From positions 1 through 12,429 of the forward strand of contig JAIOWW010000026.1 of NCBI GenBank assembly GCA_021741925.1: a DNA stretch of 12,429 nt, read 5' to 3'. Positions 1 through 6,477 of this stretch are shown piece by piece. Numbering within the stretch: position 1 is the first letter of the stretch; the number at the start of each line of letters is the position of its first letter. This stretch comes from Pontimonas sp. (lineage in GTDB: Bacteria; Actinomycetota; Actinomycetes; Actinomycetales; Microbacteriaceae). The notes below the pieces were generated by a model that was not told the origin of the DNA, ran no database searches, and was given only the letters and a program-made list of their open reading frames with translations. A program made the position numbers and the translations under genes.

Positions 1-578
1 CCTCCACCACCGATCGGAACAATGACGGTGCGAACATCGGGTTGTTGCTCCAAAATCTCCAACCCCACTGTTCCTTGCCCGGCAATGATGTCGGGGTGGT
101 CAAAGGGGGGAATACGAACAGCACCGGTTGTCTCAGCAAACTCTTTGGCTTTAGCAAAGGGCTCCAACATGTCATCCCCGCCGAGGACAACATCCGCTCC
201 ATAGGCCTTCGTGGCTTGGAGTTTAGGAAGCGCAACACCCATCGGGGTGAAGATGGTCGCCTTGATGCCCTGCTCTTTAGCCGCGAAGGCAACGCCTTGG
301 GCGTGGTTGCCGGCGCTCGCCGCCACCACGCCTTTGGCTTTTTGCTCGTCACTGAGTTTGGACATGCAGTAGTACGCACCACGAATCTTGTAGGCACCGG
401 TGCGCTGGAGGTTTTCACACTTCAAATACACCGGGACGCCCAGAACCTCTTCTAGGTACCTCGAGTACTCCATCGGTGTGGTCTGTGCCACACCCTCGAG
501 GACGCGTTTCGCGTCCTCGAAATCTTCCAGGGTGGGGCCAGGAAGTTGGTCGCCAGTCTGGTTATCAACAAGAGTCAT
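1..578 (-). CDS. ilvA: Threonine ammonia-lyase (threonine dehydratase), N-terminal part, cut by the window edge
   Basis: PLP-dependent deamination of threonine to 2-oxobutanoate, the first committed step towards isoleucine in the cytoplasm. The 192 visible residues form the start of a fold-type II PLP enzyme. The PLP lysine is K64 in TGAYKIRGA, the substrate/phosphate loop is ASAGNHAQG (residues 87-95), and the glycine-rich phosphate-binding loop begins with PIGGG at the cut edge. The ATG at 578 overlaps the TGA stop of the upstream AI-2E gene as ATGA, so translation is probably coupled; only a weak GGTGG precedes the start. The reading frame is open to base 1. Roughly half the protein is missing, so I cannot tell whether a C-terminal ACT regulatory domain is present, and hence whether this is the isoleucine-feedback-regulated or the catabolic form. 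A serine/threonine dehydratase paralogue is the main alternative. Confidence 0.92.
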   Translation of the reverse strand, partial: MTLVDNQTGDQLPGPTLEDFEDAKRVLEGVAQTTPMEYSRYLEEVLGVPVYLKCENLQRTGAYKIRGAYYCMSKLSDEQKAKGVVAASAGNHAQGVAFAAKEQGIKATIFTPMGVALPKLQATKAYGADVVLGGDDMLEPFAKAKEFAETTGAVRIPPFDHPDIIAGQGTVGLEILEQQPDVRTVIVPIGGG

Positions 579-1702
579 CGGACCACCGGGTTCTCATTTG
601 TGGGGAGAGCATCTGGGTCTCCTCGCCAGTCCCCGGCTGCCAAGTACTTAACGACCACGTTGGTGAATGCCACCACGGGAACAGCAAAGAGCACTCCCGC
701 GATTCCCGCGAGGTAACCTCCGGCAGCAATCGAGAGCACGACCGCGAGGGGGTGAATGCGAAGAGCCGGTCCCATGATTAGCGGCTGGAGAATCTGACCC
801 TCCAACTGCTGAACCGCCAACACAATAATCAACATAATGAGGGCTGTTACCGGACCCTCATAGACCAGCGCGACCAAGATGGCGAGCGCTGCCGCCACGG
901 TGCCACCAACGATGGGGACAAAAGCACCCAAGAACACTGCCACCGCAATGGGAACGACCAAGGGGAGGCCTAAGAAGAACGCACCCAATCCGATTCCGAG
1001 GGCATCCACGAACGCCACCAGGATCTGAACCTTCACAAACTCGATCAGGGTGTTCCAGCCCGAGCGGGAAGCACCGAGGATGGCGGGTCTCGCAAGCTTC
1101 GGGAACCAGGAGACGACATACTCCCAAATCCGAGCTCCGTCGTGGATGAAGAAAATCAAGGCGAAGATGGCGATACCGGCACCGACCAACCAGGAACCTA
1201 CTGACGAGGTCACCGAGAGCGCCCCGGAGAGGATCCACGAGGAATCGATATTGAATTCGGTGGCGAGCGCCGTGACCCACTCGTTGAGTTGCGCCTCTGT
1301 CACCTGCAAGGGTGAATCGAGGAGGTACTGGACGAAATCGTCATAGGCGAGGATTGTCCGGGCCTGAAGCGATTCCCAGCCTCGAATCACCTCATTGATG
1401 ACCAGGTAAAACAGTCCACCGACGGCCGCAAGAAAAACAATGATGGTCGTCAGGGTCGCGAGCCACCGCGGAAAGCGCAATTTCCGAAGGCCGACCGACA
1501 CTGGTGCCACCAAAGCAGCCAACAGAACCGCGATAAACAGCGGAATAATCAGGAAACTGAGTTGAGCCACCACAAAAAGCCCGAGGGTAATGGCTGCTGC
1601 AATGAGCAAGAGGCGCCATGACCACTGTGTGGCACGCTCCAGACCAGCAGGAATCACCACACGGGGACTCTGCACCCTGGCACTCTTGCGCGAAGGAATC
1701 AT
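575..1702 (-). CDS. AI-2E family (PF01594) polytopic membrane transporter
   Basis: A 375-residue integral membrane protein of the AI-2E/YdiK-like family, whose members include proposed autoinducer-2 exporters and Na+/H+ antiporters; the substrate here cannot be read from sequence. A short basic cytoplasmic N-terminus is followed by hydrophobic pairs at about 30-70 and 80-105. A soluble loop rich in acidic and polar residues (about 107-150) and further helices to about 352 follow. The family-typical C-terminal half is clear: FVDALGIGLGAFFLGLP (231-247), FVPIVGG (261-267) and EGQILQP (291-297) before the last helices. The hydrophilic tail ends at residue 375, overlapping ilvA by 4 bases. The ATG at 1702 has no Shine-Dalgarno but lies 6 nt after TAGACT, suggesting a leaderless start. 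In-frame GTGs at codons 10, 15 and 16 are less likely alternatives. One TTA leucine codon occurs at codon 244. Confidence 0.88.
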   Translation of the reverse strand: MIPSRKSARVQSPRVVIPAGLERATQWSWRLLLIAAAITLGLFVVAQLSFLIIPLFIAVLLAALVAPVSVGLRKLRFPRWLATLTTIIVFLAAVGGLFYLVINEVIRGWESLQARTILAYDDFVQYLLDSPLQVTEAQLNEWVTALATEFNIDSSWILSGALSVTSSVGSWLVGAGIAIFALIFFIHDGARIWEYVVSWFPKLARPAILGASRSGWNTLIEFVKVQILVAFVDALGIGLGAFFLGLPLVVPIAVAVFLGAFVPIVGGTVAAALAILVALVYEGPVTALIMLIIVLAVQQLEGQILQPLIMGPALRIHPLAVVLSIAAGGYLAGIAGVLFAVPVVAFTNVVVKYLAAGDWRGDPDALPTNENPVVR

Positions 1703-1708
1703 GCGATT

Positions 1709-1714
1709 AGTCTA
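1709..1714 (-). promoter_or_regulatory. Candidate -10 element for a leaderless AI-2E/ilvA transcript
   Basis: On the minus strand TAGACT is followed by six bases (AATCGC) and then the ATG at 1702. A TANNNT box 6-7 nt before the start codon, with no ribosome-binding site between, is the usual layout of leaderless actinobacterial mRNAs. No good -35 hexamer is seen 16-18 bases upstream (ATGTTC at 17). The box sits in the 35-base gap after htpX and could give ilvA expression independent of lemA-htpX. Confidence 0.5.
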
Positions 1715-1737
1715 GGCGCGATGCCAGGAAGGAACAT

Positions 1738-2634
1738 CTAGAAGCGGGCTTTGTTCTCCAACAGCCGTGCCACTCGATCTTTGATCGGCGGGTGGGTTTG
1801 GAACATCCGGTCGATAACACCGGGCTGAATAGGGTCCGCCATCCACAGGTGAGCCATCGAGGCCTGCTGTTTCTTCAGCGGCCGACCATACTCACCCAAT
1901 TTTTGCAATGCGCTAGCCAAGGCTTCTGGGTGTCGGGTCGTGAGCGCACCGGTGGCATCAGCCAAGTACTCTCGCTGCCTCGACACGGCTGCTTGAATCA
2001 AGGCCGCCAGGAGGGGAGCCAAAATCATCGCGAGAATGCCCAGCACCAGCACGAGAGGGTGACCACCACCATTGTTGTTATTGCGACGCATGCCTCCGAA
2101 AAAGGCCATGCGGGCGAGGACATCAGCGAGCAGTCCAATCACGACAACCAACCCGAATACAACTGTGGTGACGCGAATGTCGAAGTTCTTAACGTGGGCC
2201 ATCTCGTGTGCCATCACACCTTCGAGTTCGGCGTCGTCCATGATCTCGAGGAGACCAGTGGTCGCCGCGACAGCGGCGTGCTCGGGATCGCGACCGGTAG
2301 CAAAAGCGTTCGGTGCGGGGTCCTCGACAATGTAAACCTTCGGCATCGGCAGTCCGGTCGTAATCGCCAGATTCTCGACGATGCGATACAACCGGGGATT
2401 GTCCGCCTTGGTGATCTGTTTGGCCCCAGCCATCGAGAGGGCCTGTTTTCCCGCTGAGTAGTACTGGATGGCGACGTAGACAAGAGCACCAATCAGAACC
2501 CCAAAGAACACGACTCCTGTTCCCCCACCGGAAAGGTAGAGATCGAAGACATAGCCCAGCCCTGCAATGAGCGCCACGAAGAACGCCATGATGAACCAGG
2601 TGTTGCGCTTATTGGCGGCTATAGCCCGATACAC
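1738..2634 (-). CDS. htpX: HtpX, membrane-bound zinc metalloprotease (M48)
   Basis: A membrane-protein quality-control protease that cleaves misfolded membrane proteins at the cytoplasmic membrane. The 298 residues match the usual HtpX length. Two N-terminal membrane segments lie at about 13-32 and 40-58. The zinc-binding HEMAH is at 143-147, with the third ligand expected at E222 in REYLADATG. Two more hydrophobic segments lie at about 155-178 and 192-215. A conserved THPP occurs near the C-terminus (280-283). The stretch RRNNNNGGGHP (183-193) is a low-complexity loop between the last two membrane segments. The start is GTG at 2634; the N-terminus MYRAIAANKRNTWF fits HtpX, but there is no convincing Shine-Dalgarno. 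The gene begins 18 bases after lemA, so the two are probably cotranscribed. Pairing of htpX with lemA is seen in other bacteria and fits a shared envelope-stress role. I found no TTA codon. Confidence 0.95.
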   Translation of the reverse strand: MYRAIAANKRNTWFIMAFFVALIAGLGYVFDLYLSGGGTGVVFFGVLIGALVYVAIQYYSAGKQALSMAGAKQITKADNPRLYRIVENLAITTGLPMPKVYIVEDPAPNAFATGRDPEHAAVAATTGLLEIMDDAELEGVMAHEMAHVKNFDIRVTTVVFGLVVVIGLLADVLARMAFFGGMRRNNNNGGGHPLVLVLGILAMILAPLLAALIQAAVSRQREYLADATGALTTRHPEALASALQKLGEYGRPLKKQQASMAHLWMADPIQPGVIDRMFQTHPPIKDRVARLLENKARF

Positions 2635-2652
2635 AGCAGGTGAGCCCCCCGA

Positions 2653-3219
2653 CTAGAACTGAACGCGGGGTGCGTTAGCGATAGCCGAAGCGTCTTCGAC
2701 CTCAAAGAAGTCGCGCTGCCCAAAGCCCAAGCTCTTCGCAAACAAAGTGTTGGGGAAAAGCAGGACACGGGTGTTCATTTCGCGAACACCGCCGTTGTAG
2801 AAACGGCGTGCAGCCTGAATCTTGTCTTCGGTGTCGACAAGCTCTGCCTGCAACTGCAGGAAGTTCTGGCTTGCCTGGAGCTGAGGATAGGCCTCTGCAA
2901 CGGCAAAAATGCTCTTCAGTGCGCTCTGCATCATGTTTTCGGCCTGAGCAGCGGTAGCGGGATCCCCCGCGCTCAGAGTTGCCGCACGCGCTTTGGTGAC
3001 ATTCTCAAAAACTTTGCTTTCGTGCGACGCATATCCTTTGACCGTCTCGATCAGGTTTGGGATGAGATCTGCACGACGCTTGAGTTGGACGGTGATGTCG
3101 CTCCACGCTTCGTCCACGCGAACATTCAGGGTGACCAAGCCGTTGTAGGTGACCCAGAGGTAAATTCCGACGATGGCGGCAAGACCGAGCACCACGCCCA
3201 AAATGATGAGTGATTCCAT
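2653..3219 (-). CDS. lemA: LemA family membrane-anchored helical protein
   Basis: A 188-residue LemA-family protein whose biochemical role is not established. There is one N-terminal membrane segment (about 4-24). It is followed by a long helical-bundle domain with the family hallmarks: VDEAWSDITVQLKRRADLIPNL (35-56), ETVKGYASHES (58-68), the helix ending in DTEDKIQAARRFYNG (129-143), and RVLLFPNTLFAKSLGF (151-166). The expected topology is a short N-out tail or uncleaved signal anchor with the bundle on one side of the membrane. The ATG at 3219 lies 7 nt after TAGGCT with no clear Shine-Dalgarno, so the transcript is probably leaderless. The gene heads the lemA-htpX pair and follows a tRNA by 41 bases. 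Confidence 0.93.
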   Translation of the reverse strand: MESLIILGVVLGLAAIVGIYLWVTYNGLVTLNVRVDEAWSDITVQLKRRADLIPNLIETVKGYASHESKVFENVTKARAATLSAGDPATAAQAENMMQSALKSIFAVAEAYPQLQASQNFLQLQAELVDTEDKIQAARRFYNGGVREMNTRVLLFPNTLFAKSLGFGQRDFFEVEDASAIANAPRVQF

Positions 3220-3221
3220 GT

Positions 3222-3237
3222 ACCCCAGCCTAGGGGT
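3222..3237 (-). promoter_or_regulatory. Candidate lemA promoter: -10 box inside a perfect inverted repeat
   Basis: Minus-strand sequence ACCCC-TAGGCT-GGGGT (3237 to 3222). The two 5-base arms are perfectly complementary, and the 6-base loop is a TANNNT -10 box. Three bases after the repeat (minus 3219) the lemA ATG begins; the box-to-ATG distance is 7 nt, matching leaderless actinobacterial promoters. No consensus -35 is visible. The repeat could be an operator, an RNA hairpin in readthrough from the tRNA, or chance. Confidence 0.45.
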
Positions 3238-3260
3238 GGTACCTGTGGAACGGGTGAGGG

Positions 3261-3334
3261 TGCCCCGGCAGGGACTCGAACCCTGACTGGGACGATTTTA
3301 AGTCGTCTGCCTCTGCCAATTGGGCTACCGGGGC
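3261..3334 (-). tRNA. tRNA with anticodon UAA (tRNA-Leu), short variable loop
   Basis: A 74-nt cloverleaf without encoded CCA. The acceptor stem GCCCCGG/CCGGGGC is perfect (7 bp), with discriminator A at 3261. T8-A9 precede a 3-bp D stem GCC/GGC with an 11-nt loop (CAATTGGCAGA). The anticodon stem GACGA/TCGTC carries the loop CTTAAAA, giving anticodon TAA, which reads UUA. The variable loop is only five bases, CCAGT. The T stem CAGGG/CCCTG carries the canonical loop TTCGAGT. The D arm (3-bp stem, AATTGG, AGA at the end of the loop), A14, A15 with T48, and A73 are all leucine-like, yet bacterial tRNA-Leu normally has a long class II variable arm. The opposite strand lacks a TTC T-loop, so orientation is secure. 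The gene begins 13 bases after the NADH dehydrogenase stop. Leucine identity rests on the anticodon and D arm; charging is inferred. Confidence 0.9.
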
Positions 3335-3344
3335 GGTGGCCCCA

Positions 3345-3350
3345 ATACTA
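3345..3350 (-). promoter_or_regulatory. Possible -10 box for the tRNA, overlapping the upstream stop codon
   Basis: The TAG stop of the NADH dehydrogenase gene continues as TAGTAT, a TANNNT box ending 10 bases before the first tRNA base. A start site 6-7 nt downstream would leave only 3-4 leader bases. No -35 hexamer is evident. The alternative is that the tRNA is processed from the NADH dehydrogenase mRNA. Confidence 0.3.
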
Positions 3351-4706
3351 GCGAGCGCCCACTTTTTGCCGGGCGGCTTTTTTGGGGGCTTCAGCAGGCC
3401 TCGTCGCAAATTCCTCGAAAAAGTCGCGCGGTCGCTGCACCTTACGGACACTCGAGAAATCACGTCCCCAGACCAAGTGCACCAACCAGTTGGAGAATAC
3501 TCGAGCCTTGCGCTCCCACGTCGGGATAGCGAAGCCGTGATAGAAACGGTGGGCGAACCAAGCCAACAAGCCCACTAGGGCAATGTTGCCGCTCTGGAAT
3601 ACCCCGTAGCCAACACCCAGGCCCGCAACCGCACCCAGGTTCTTGTGCACGTAATTCTTGGGTTCTTCACCGCGAATGACGGCGACCAGGTTCTTCGCCA
3701 AAATCTTTCCTTGGCGAACGGCGTGCTGAGCGTTGGGGACGCAGTAGCCACCCACTCCGCCACCACTCAGGTCGGGAACACGGGCAACATCCCCGGCGGT
3801 CCACATTCCTTCCACGATCGTGTCACCATCTTCCACGCGCAGATCAGCTCTGGCGCAGATGCGCTCACGCTCATCGAGCGGGATTCCCGTTCCCCCAAGC
3901 ATCGACTGTGCCTTCACCCCTGCAGTCCAGATCACAATGTCGGTCTCCAGGGTCATACCGTTCGAGAGCACCAAGGTGCCATCAACAGCGCTGGTGAGCT
4001 GAGTATTCAAGTGAATGAAAGCTTGACGCTTCTCCAAATTCTTAATAACCCAGTGGGAGCTTTTCAGGGAGACCTCAGGCATGATGCGATCCATTGCCTC
4101 GATGAGGTGGAAGTGCGTGTCATCCATGGTGATAGTGGGGAACTCTTTGAGCATGGCGGACACCATGCTTCTCAGCTCCGCAAAAGCTTCAATACCCGCA
4201 AAACCGCCACCAACCACCACGACCGTCAACATTCGGTCTCTCGCTGGGCCAGGTGGCATGTCTGCCGCCAAGTGAAGGTTGTCGATGACGCGGTCCCTCA
4301 CGGAGACCGCTTCTTCGATGGTCTTCATGCCGATGGCGCAATCTGCGACCCCAGGGATCGGGAATGTCCTCGAAACAGCCCCGGCGGTAATGACGATGTG
4401 GTCGTATTCCACACTGAAAGGAGGCTGACCCTCCGCGGTGACCGAGACGGTCTTCGCGCTGTGGTCAATACCGGTCACACGAGCGGTGATAACGCGGCAC
4501 TTGTCCAAGTGGCGGCGGAGGGGAACGATCGCGTGGCGGGCCTCAATGGATCCTGCGGCAACCTCGGGGAGGAAGGGCTGGTACGTCATGTAGGGAAGCG
4601 GATCGATGACGACCACTTCCGCCTCTCCACGACGGAGAAGCTTCTGGAGCTTGAAAGCTGTGTAGAAACCGGCGTAACCGCCACCGACAATCACAATACG
4701 AGTCAC
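3348..4706 (-). CDS. ndh: Type II NADH:quinone dehydrogenase (NDH-2), FAD-dependent
   Basis: A non-proton-pumping, peripheral membrane flavoenzyme that passes electrons from NADH to the quinone pool. In the 452 residues, the FAD dinucleotide fold begins at once (RIVIVGGGYAG, 3-13). The second, NADH-binding Rossmann fold is VVVVGGGFAGIE (162-173). The second FAD contact is WTAGDVARVPD (302-312), and the quinone-site motif AQHAVRQGK spans 326-334. The C-terminal part (about 365-415) has amphipathic or hydrophobic segments expected to dock on the membrane. The lysine- and alanine-rich tail is untypical and probably disordered. The start is GTG at 4706, with a possible AGGTG Shine-Dalgarno four bases before it. 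The first codons fit the family because the GG(G)xxG loop should sit near residue 10. The gene lies 41 bases after the S8 protease gene and directly before the tRNA. Ferredoxin or sulfide:quinone reductase relatives are less likely. Confidence 0.93.
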   Translation of the reverse strand: MTRIVIVGGGYAGFYTAFKLQKLLRRGEAEVVVIDPLPYMTYQPFLPEVAAGSIEARHAIVPLRRHLDKCRVITARVTGIDHSAKTVSVTAEGQPPFSVEYDHIVITAGAVSRTFPIPGVADCAIGMKTIEEAVSVRDRVIDNLHLAADMPPGPARDRMLTVVVVGGGFAGIEAFAELRSMVSAMLKEFPTITMDDTHFHLIEAMDRIMPEVSLKSSHWVIKNLEKRQAFIHLNTQLTSAVDGTLVLSNGMTLETDIVIWTAGVKAQSMLGGTGIPLDERERICARADLRVEDGDTIVEGMWTAGDVARVPDLSGGGVGGYCVPNAQHAVRQGKILAKNLVAVIRGEEPKNYVHKNLGAVAGLGVGYGVFQSGNIALVGLLAWFAHRFYHGFAIPTWERKARVFSNWLVHLVWGRDFSSVRKVQRPRDFFEEFATRPAEAPKKAARQKVGAR

Positions 4707-4744
4707 GAGGCACCTAAGACTGGGAGAACAAGAAGACTCTGACT

Positions 4745-4750
4745 AATCTA
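4745..4750 (-). promoter_or_regulatory. Weak candidate -10 box for NDH-2
   Basis: TAGATT on the minus strand overlaps the TAG stop of the S8 protease gene. It lies 38 bases upstream of the NDH-2 GTG. A start site about 7 nt downstream would give a leader of roughly 30 nt containing the AGGTG at 4715-4711. No -35 element is recognisable, so readthrough from the protease gene is an equal alternative. Confidence 0.22.
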
Positions 4751-5998
4751 TCGCTTTCGCAAGCGCCACAGAACCAGGACGGCGCCGGTCAAGATAACCA
4801 CACTGAGCGCTGAGGCAAATCCCACGGTGACCACGTAGGGGAGCAGTCTCCATTGGGGATCATCACGCGCCGGTATCCGAGGGGGAAGAGCCTTTTCCTC
4901 TTCTGTCGCAGTGGATTGTGGCCCCAGGGGCACCACGATCGGGTTTCCCTCCTGCTTGCGGTGCAGGACTACCCACTCGTCTAGTGACCCCAGAGGGTTA
5001 GCGCTCACGTAGGAAACATCTGCGGTGAGCGCTTCATACGCATCAATCAGGCCATAGCCATAAATGGGGTCCGGGACGGTTTCCGTCACGCGCTCAGCAC
5101 TGAGCAGCACCCGATTAATGACGTTTGCCGCATCCATGTTCGGATAGGCCGATCGCACCAGTGCAACAATCCCGGCGACGATGGGGGTGGCACCACTGGT
5201 GCCTGACCATGAGACGTATCCCCCGCCGGGTGTCGCTCCGACGAGTCCTTCACTGGGGGCCATCACGCCGATGGTGATGCCCTGCGAGGAGGCAGTATCA
5301 CTGGCTTGTCCATCTTGATCCACTCCCCCCACTGTCAGCACTCCAGGCATAGTCGCGGGCGCTCCGACGGACACCGTGCCACTGCCTCTATTCCCGGCTG
5401 CGGCAATGACGACGACATCGTTGGCCGCCGCGTAACTGAACGCTCGATCCCAGGATTCAGGCCAGTCTCGGGTGTTTCTCGTAAGCGAGAGCGAAATGAT
5501 GTCAGCATCGTTATCCACTGCGAAGCGCACCGCATTGGCCACTTGCTCATCGGGTGGGATCGTCCCTCCCCCAAAACTCATCGACAAGCTCAGTAATTCC
5601 GCTTCGGGAGCGCTACCCAGCACACCGTCCACCCCGTTGTTGCCCCGCCCGGCAGCCAGGGACGCCACCATTGTGCCGTGCCTTCGCTCTGACCCCACCG
5701 GGGTGAGCCCATCCGCAGTGCCTAATCCTGAAAAATCTGCTCCGCCCACTACGGCACCCACCAGGTCCGGGTGGGTGGCATCAATCCCCGTATCGATAAT
5801 CGCAATCCGGACACCCGCTCCGCGAGTGATCCCCCAAGCCTCCTCAATGCGGTAATCCTCGAGCCAGTACTCGCGCTCGCGAACCTGATCGGCCACAGCG
5901 GCAGTGCTGGATAACGCTGCTCCCGGGACACCCACCAGGGCTCCCAGTAGTGCCAGAGCGAGGAGTCGTCGAGTGACCGTGGTGCCTAACATGAACAC
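4748..5998 (-). CDS. Secreted S8 subtilisin-type serine protease with C-terminal membrane anchor (mycosin-like architecture)
   Basis: A 416-residue exported peptidase. It has a Sec-type signal peptide (positive TRR at 9-11, hydrophobic core about 12-30, possible cleavage in the alanine-rich 27-36). An S8 domain follows with the full triad: D69 in IAIIDTGID, H107 in RRHGTMVAS and S268 in SGTSGATP. The oxyanion asparagine is N203 in AAAGN. A proline/acidic linker (about 355-382) leads to one membrane helix (about 386-410) and a basic RLRKR end. This tail-anchored layout resembles mycosins of type VII secretion, but no ESX gene is visible, so the substrate is unknown. The gene starts inside DUF501 (13-base overlap). 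GTG at 5998 follows GGAG by 9 bases; ATG two codons later is possible. It carries four in-frame TTA leucine codons (4, 29, 92, 135), more than all other genes here together. It probably belongs to the ftsB-DUF501 transcript. Confidence 0.9.
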   Translation of the reverse strand: MFMLGTTVTRRLLALALLGALVGVPGAALSSTAAVADQVREREYWLEDYRIEEAWGITRGAGVRIAIIDTGIDATHPDLVGAVVGGADFSGLGTADGLTPVGSERRHGTMVASLAAGRGNNGVDGVLGSAPEAELLSLSMSFGGGTIPPDEQVANAVRFAVDNDADIISLSLTRNTRDWPESWDRAFSYAAANDVVVIAAAGNRGSGTVSVGAPATMPGVLTVGGVDQDGQASDTASSQGITIGVMAPSEGLVGATPGGGYVSWSGTSGATPIVAGIVALVRSAYPNMDAANVINRVLLSAERVTETVPDPIYGYGLIDAYEALTADVSYVSANPLGSLDEWVVLHRKQEGNPIVVPLGPQSTATEEEKALPPRIPARDDPQWRLLPYVVTVGFASALSVVILTGAVLVLWRLRKR

Positions 5999-6477
5999 TC
6001 GTCTTTACTCCACGGTGTGTCAGCAAGCGCCCAATCGCCCACCGGGTTCACCCCAGGCCCAGCCGCAAGCGAGTGCGCCATAAGAGAGTGCAAACACTTC
6101 ACCCGAGTCGGCATTCCTCCGGCAGAAATCCCGTCAATCTCCTCGATGGCACCCAACTGCGCTCTGGTGGCAAGGAAAGACTCATGGGCAAGGCGATAGG
6201 CCTCCATCGCGTTCTCATCCTCCGCGAGTCGCTCCTGGTATTCCGCCATCCTGCCCTCCGCTTCCAGGCGGGAGGCCGCCTGGGTGGCGGCAGGCTGGGT
6301 CAAGTAATAGAGCGTGGGAAACGGGGTTCCATCTTCGAGCCTTGGGTTTGTGACCACCACGAGAGGGTTTCCACAGACACAACGGGCTGGGATTCCGACG
6401 ATGTCTCGCGCCGGTCTGCCCAACTGCTCGCTCACCACCTCAATGTCATGAGGTGTGGGCTTGCCCCCCAGACTCAT
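5986..6477 (-). CDS. DUF501 domain protein
   Basis: A 163-residue cytoplasmic protein of the actinobacterial DUF501 family, function unknown. Recognised from the N-terminal block GRPARDIVGIPARCVCGNP (20-38), NPRLEDGTPFPTLYYLT (44-60), and the C-terminal block GGMPTRVKCLH (120-130) followed by AHSLAAGPGVNPVGDWAL (134-151). C33, C35, C128, H130 and the terminal CSC are candidate metal ligands (inference). The middle (about 65-110) is a charged helical stretch. The ATG at 6477 overlaps the ftsB stop as ATGA and is preceded by GGAGAG six bases upstream, so coupling plus its own Shine-Dalgarno is likely. The order enolase-ftsB-DUF501 is conserved in Actinomycetota (Rv1023-Rv1024-Rv1025 in M. tuberculosis), hinting at a link with division or the envelope. 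Here the S8 protease follows instead of the Ppx/GppA phosphatase gene found in mycobacteria. Confidence 0.9.
   Translation of the reverse strand: MSLGGKPTPHDIEVVSEQLGRPARDIVGIPARCVCGNPLVVVTNPRLEDGTPFPTLYYLTQPAATQAASRLEAEGRMAEYQERLAEDENAMEAYRLAHESFLATRAQLGAIEEIDGISAGGMPTRVKCLHSLMAHSLAAGPGVNPVGDWALADTPWSKDECSC

Noticed and set aside
1792..2457. A 221-codon plus-strand open frame opposite htpX
   Set aside because: It lies entirely within htpX, whose zinc motif and membrane segments are clear; no domain is visible in the antisense product.
3230..3463. A 77-codon minus-strand frame running through the tRNA and the end of the NADH dehydrogenase
   Set aside because: It reads through a structured tRNA gene and overlaps a real gene in another frame.
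3645..4742. A long open frame on the plus strand (365 codons) opposite the NADH dehydrogenase gene
   Set aside because: It mirrors a confidently identified flavoprotein gene, its product has no recognisable domain, and it is rich in His/Asp/Arg as expected of an antisense shadow in GC-rich DNA.
4752..4765. Hairpin CGCTT-GCGA-AAGCG at the end of the S8 protease gene, with a GNRA-type loop
   Set aside because: Only 5 bp, lies inside the last codons (a Leu-Arg-Lys-Arg tail biased to such bases), and has no T-run, so a terminator cannot be supported.
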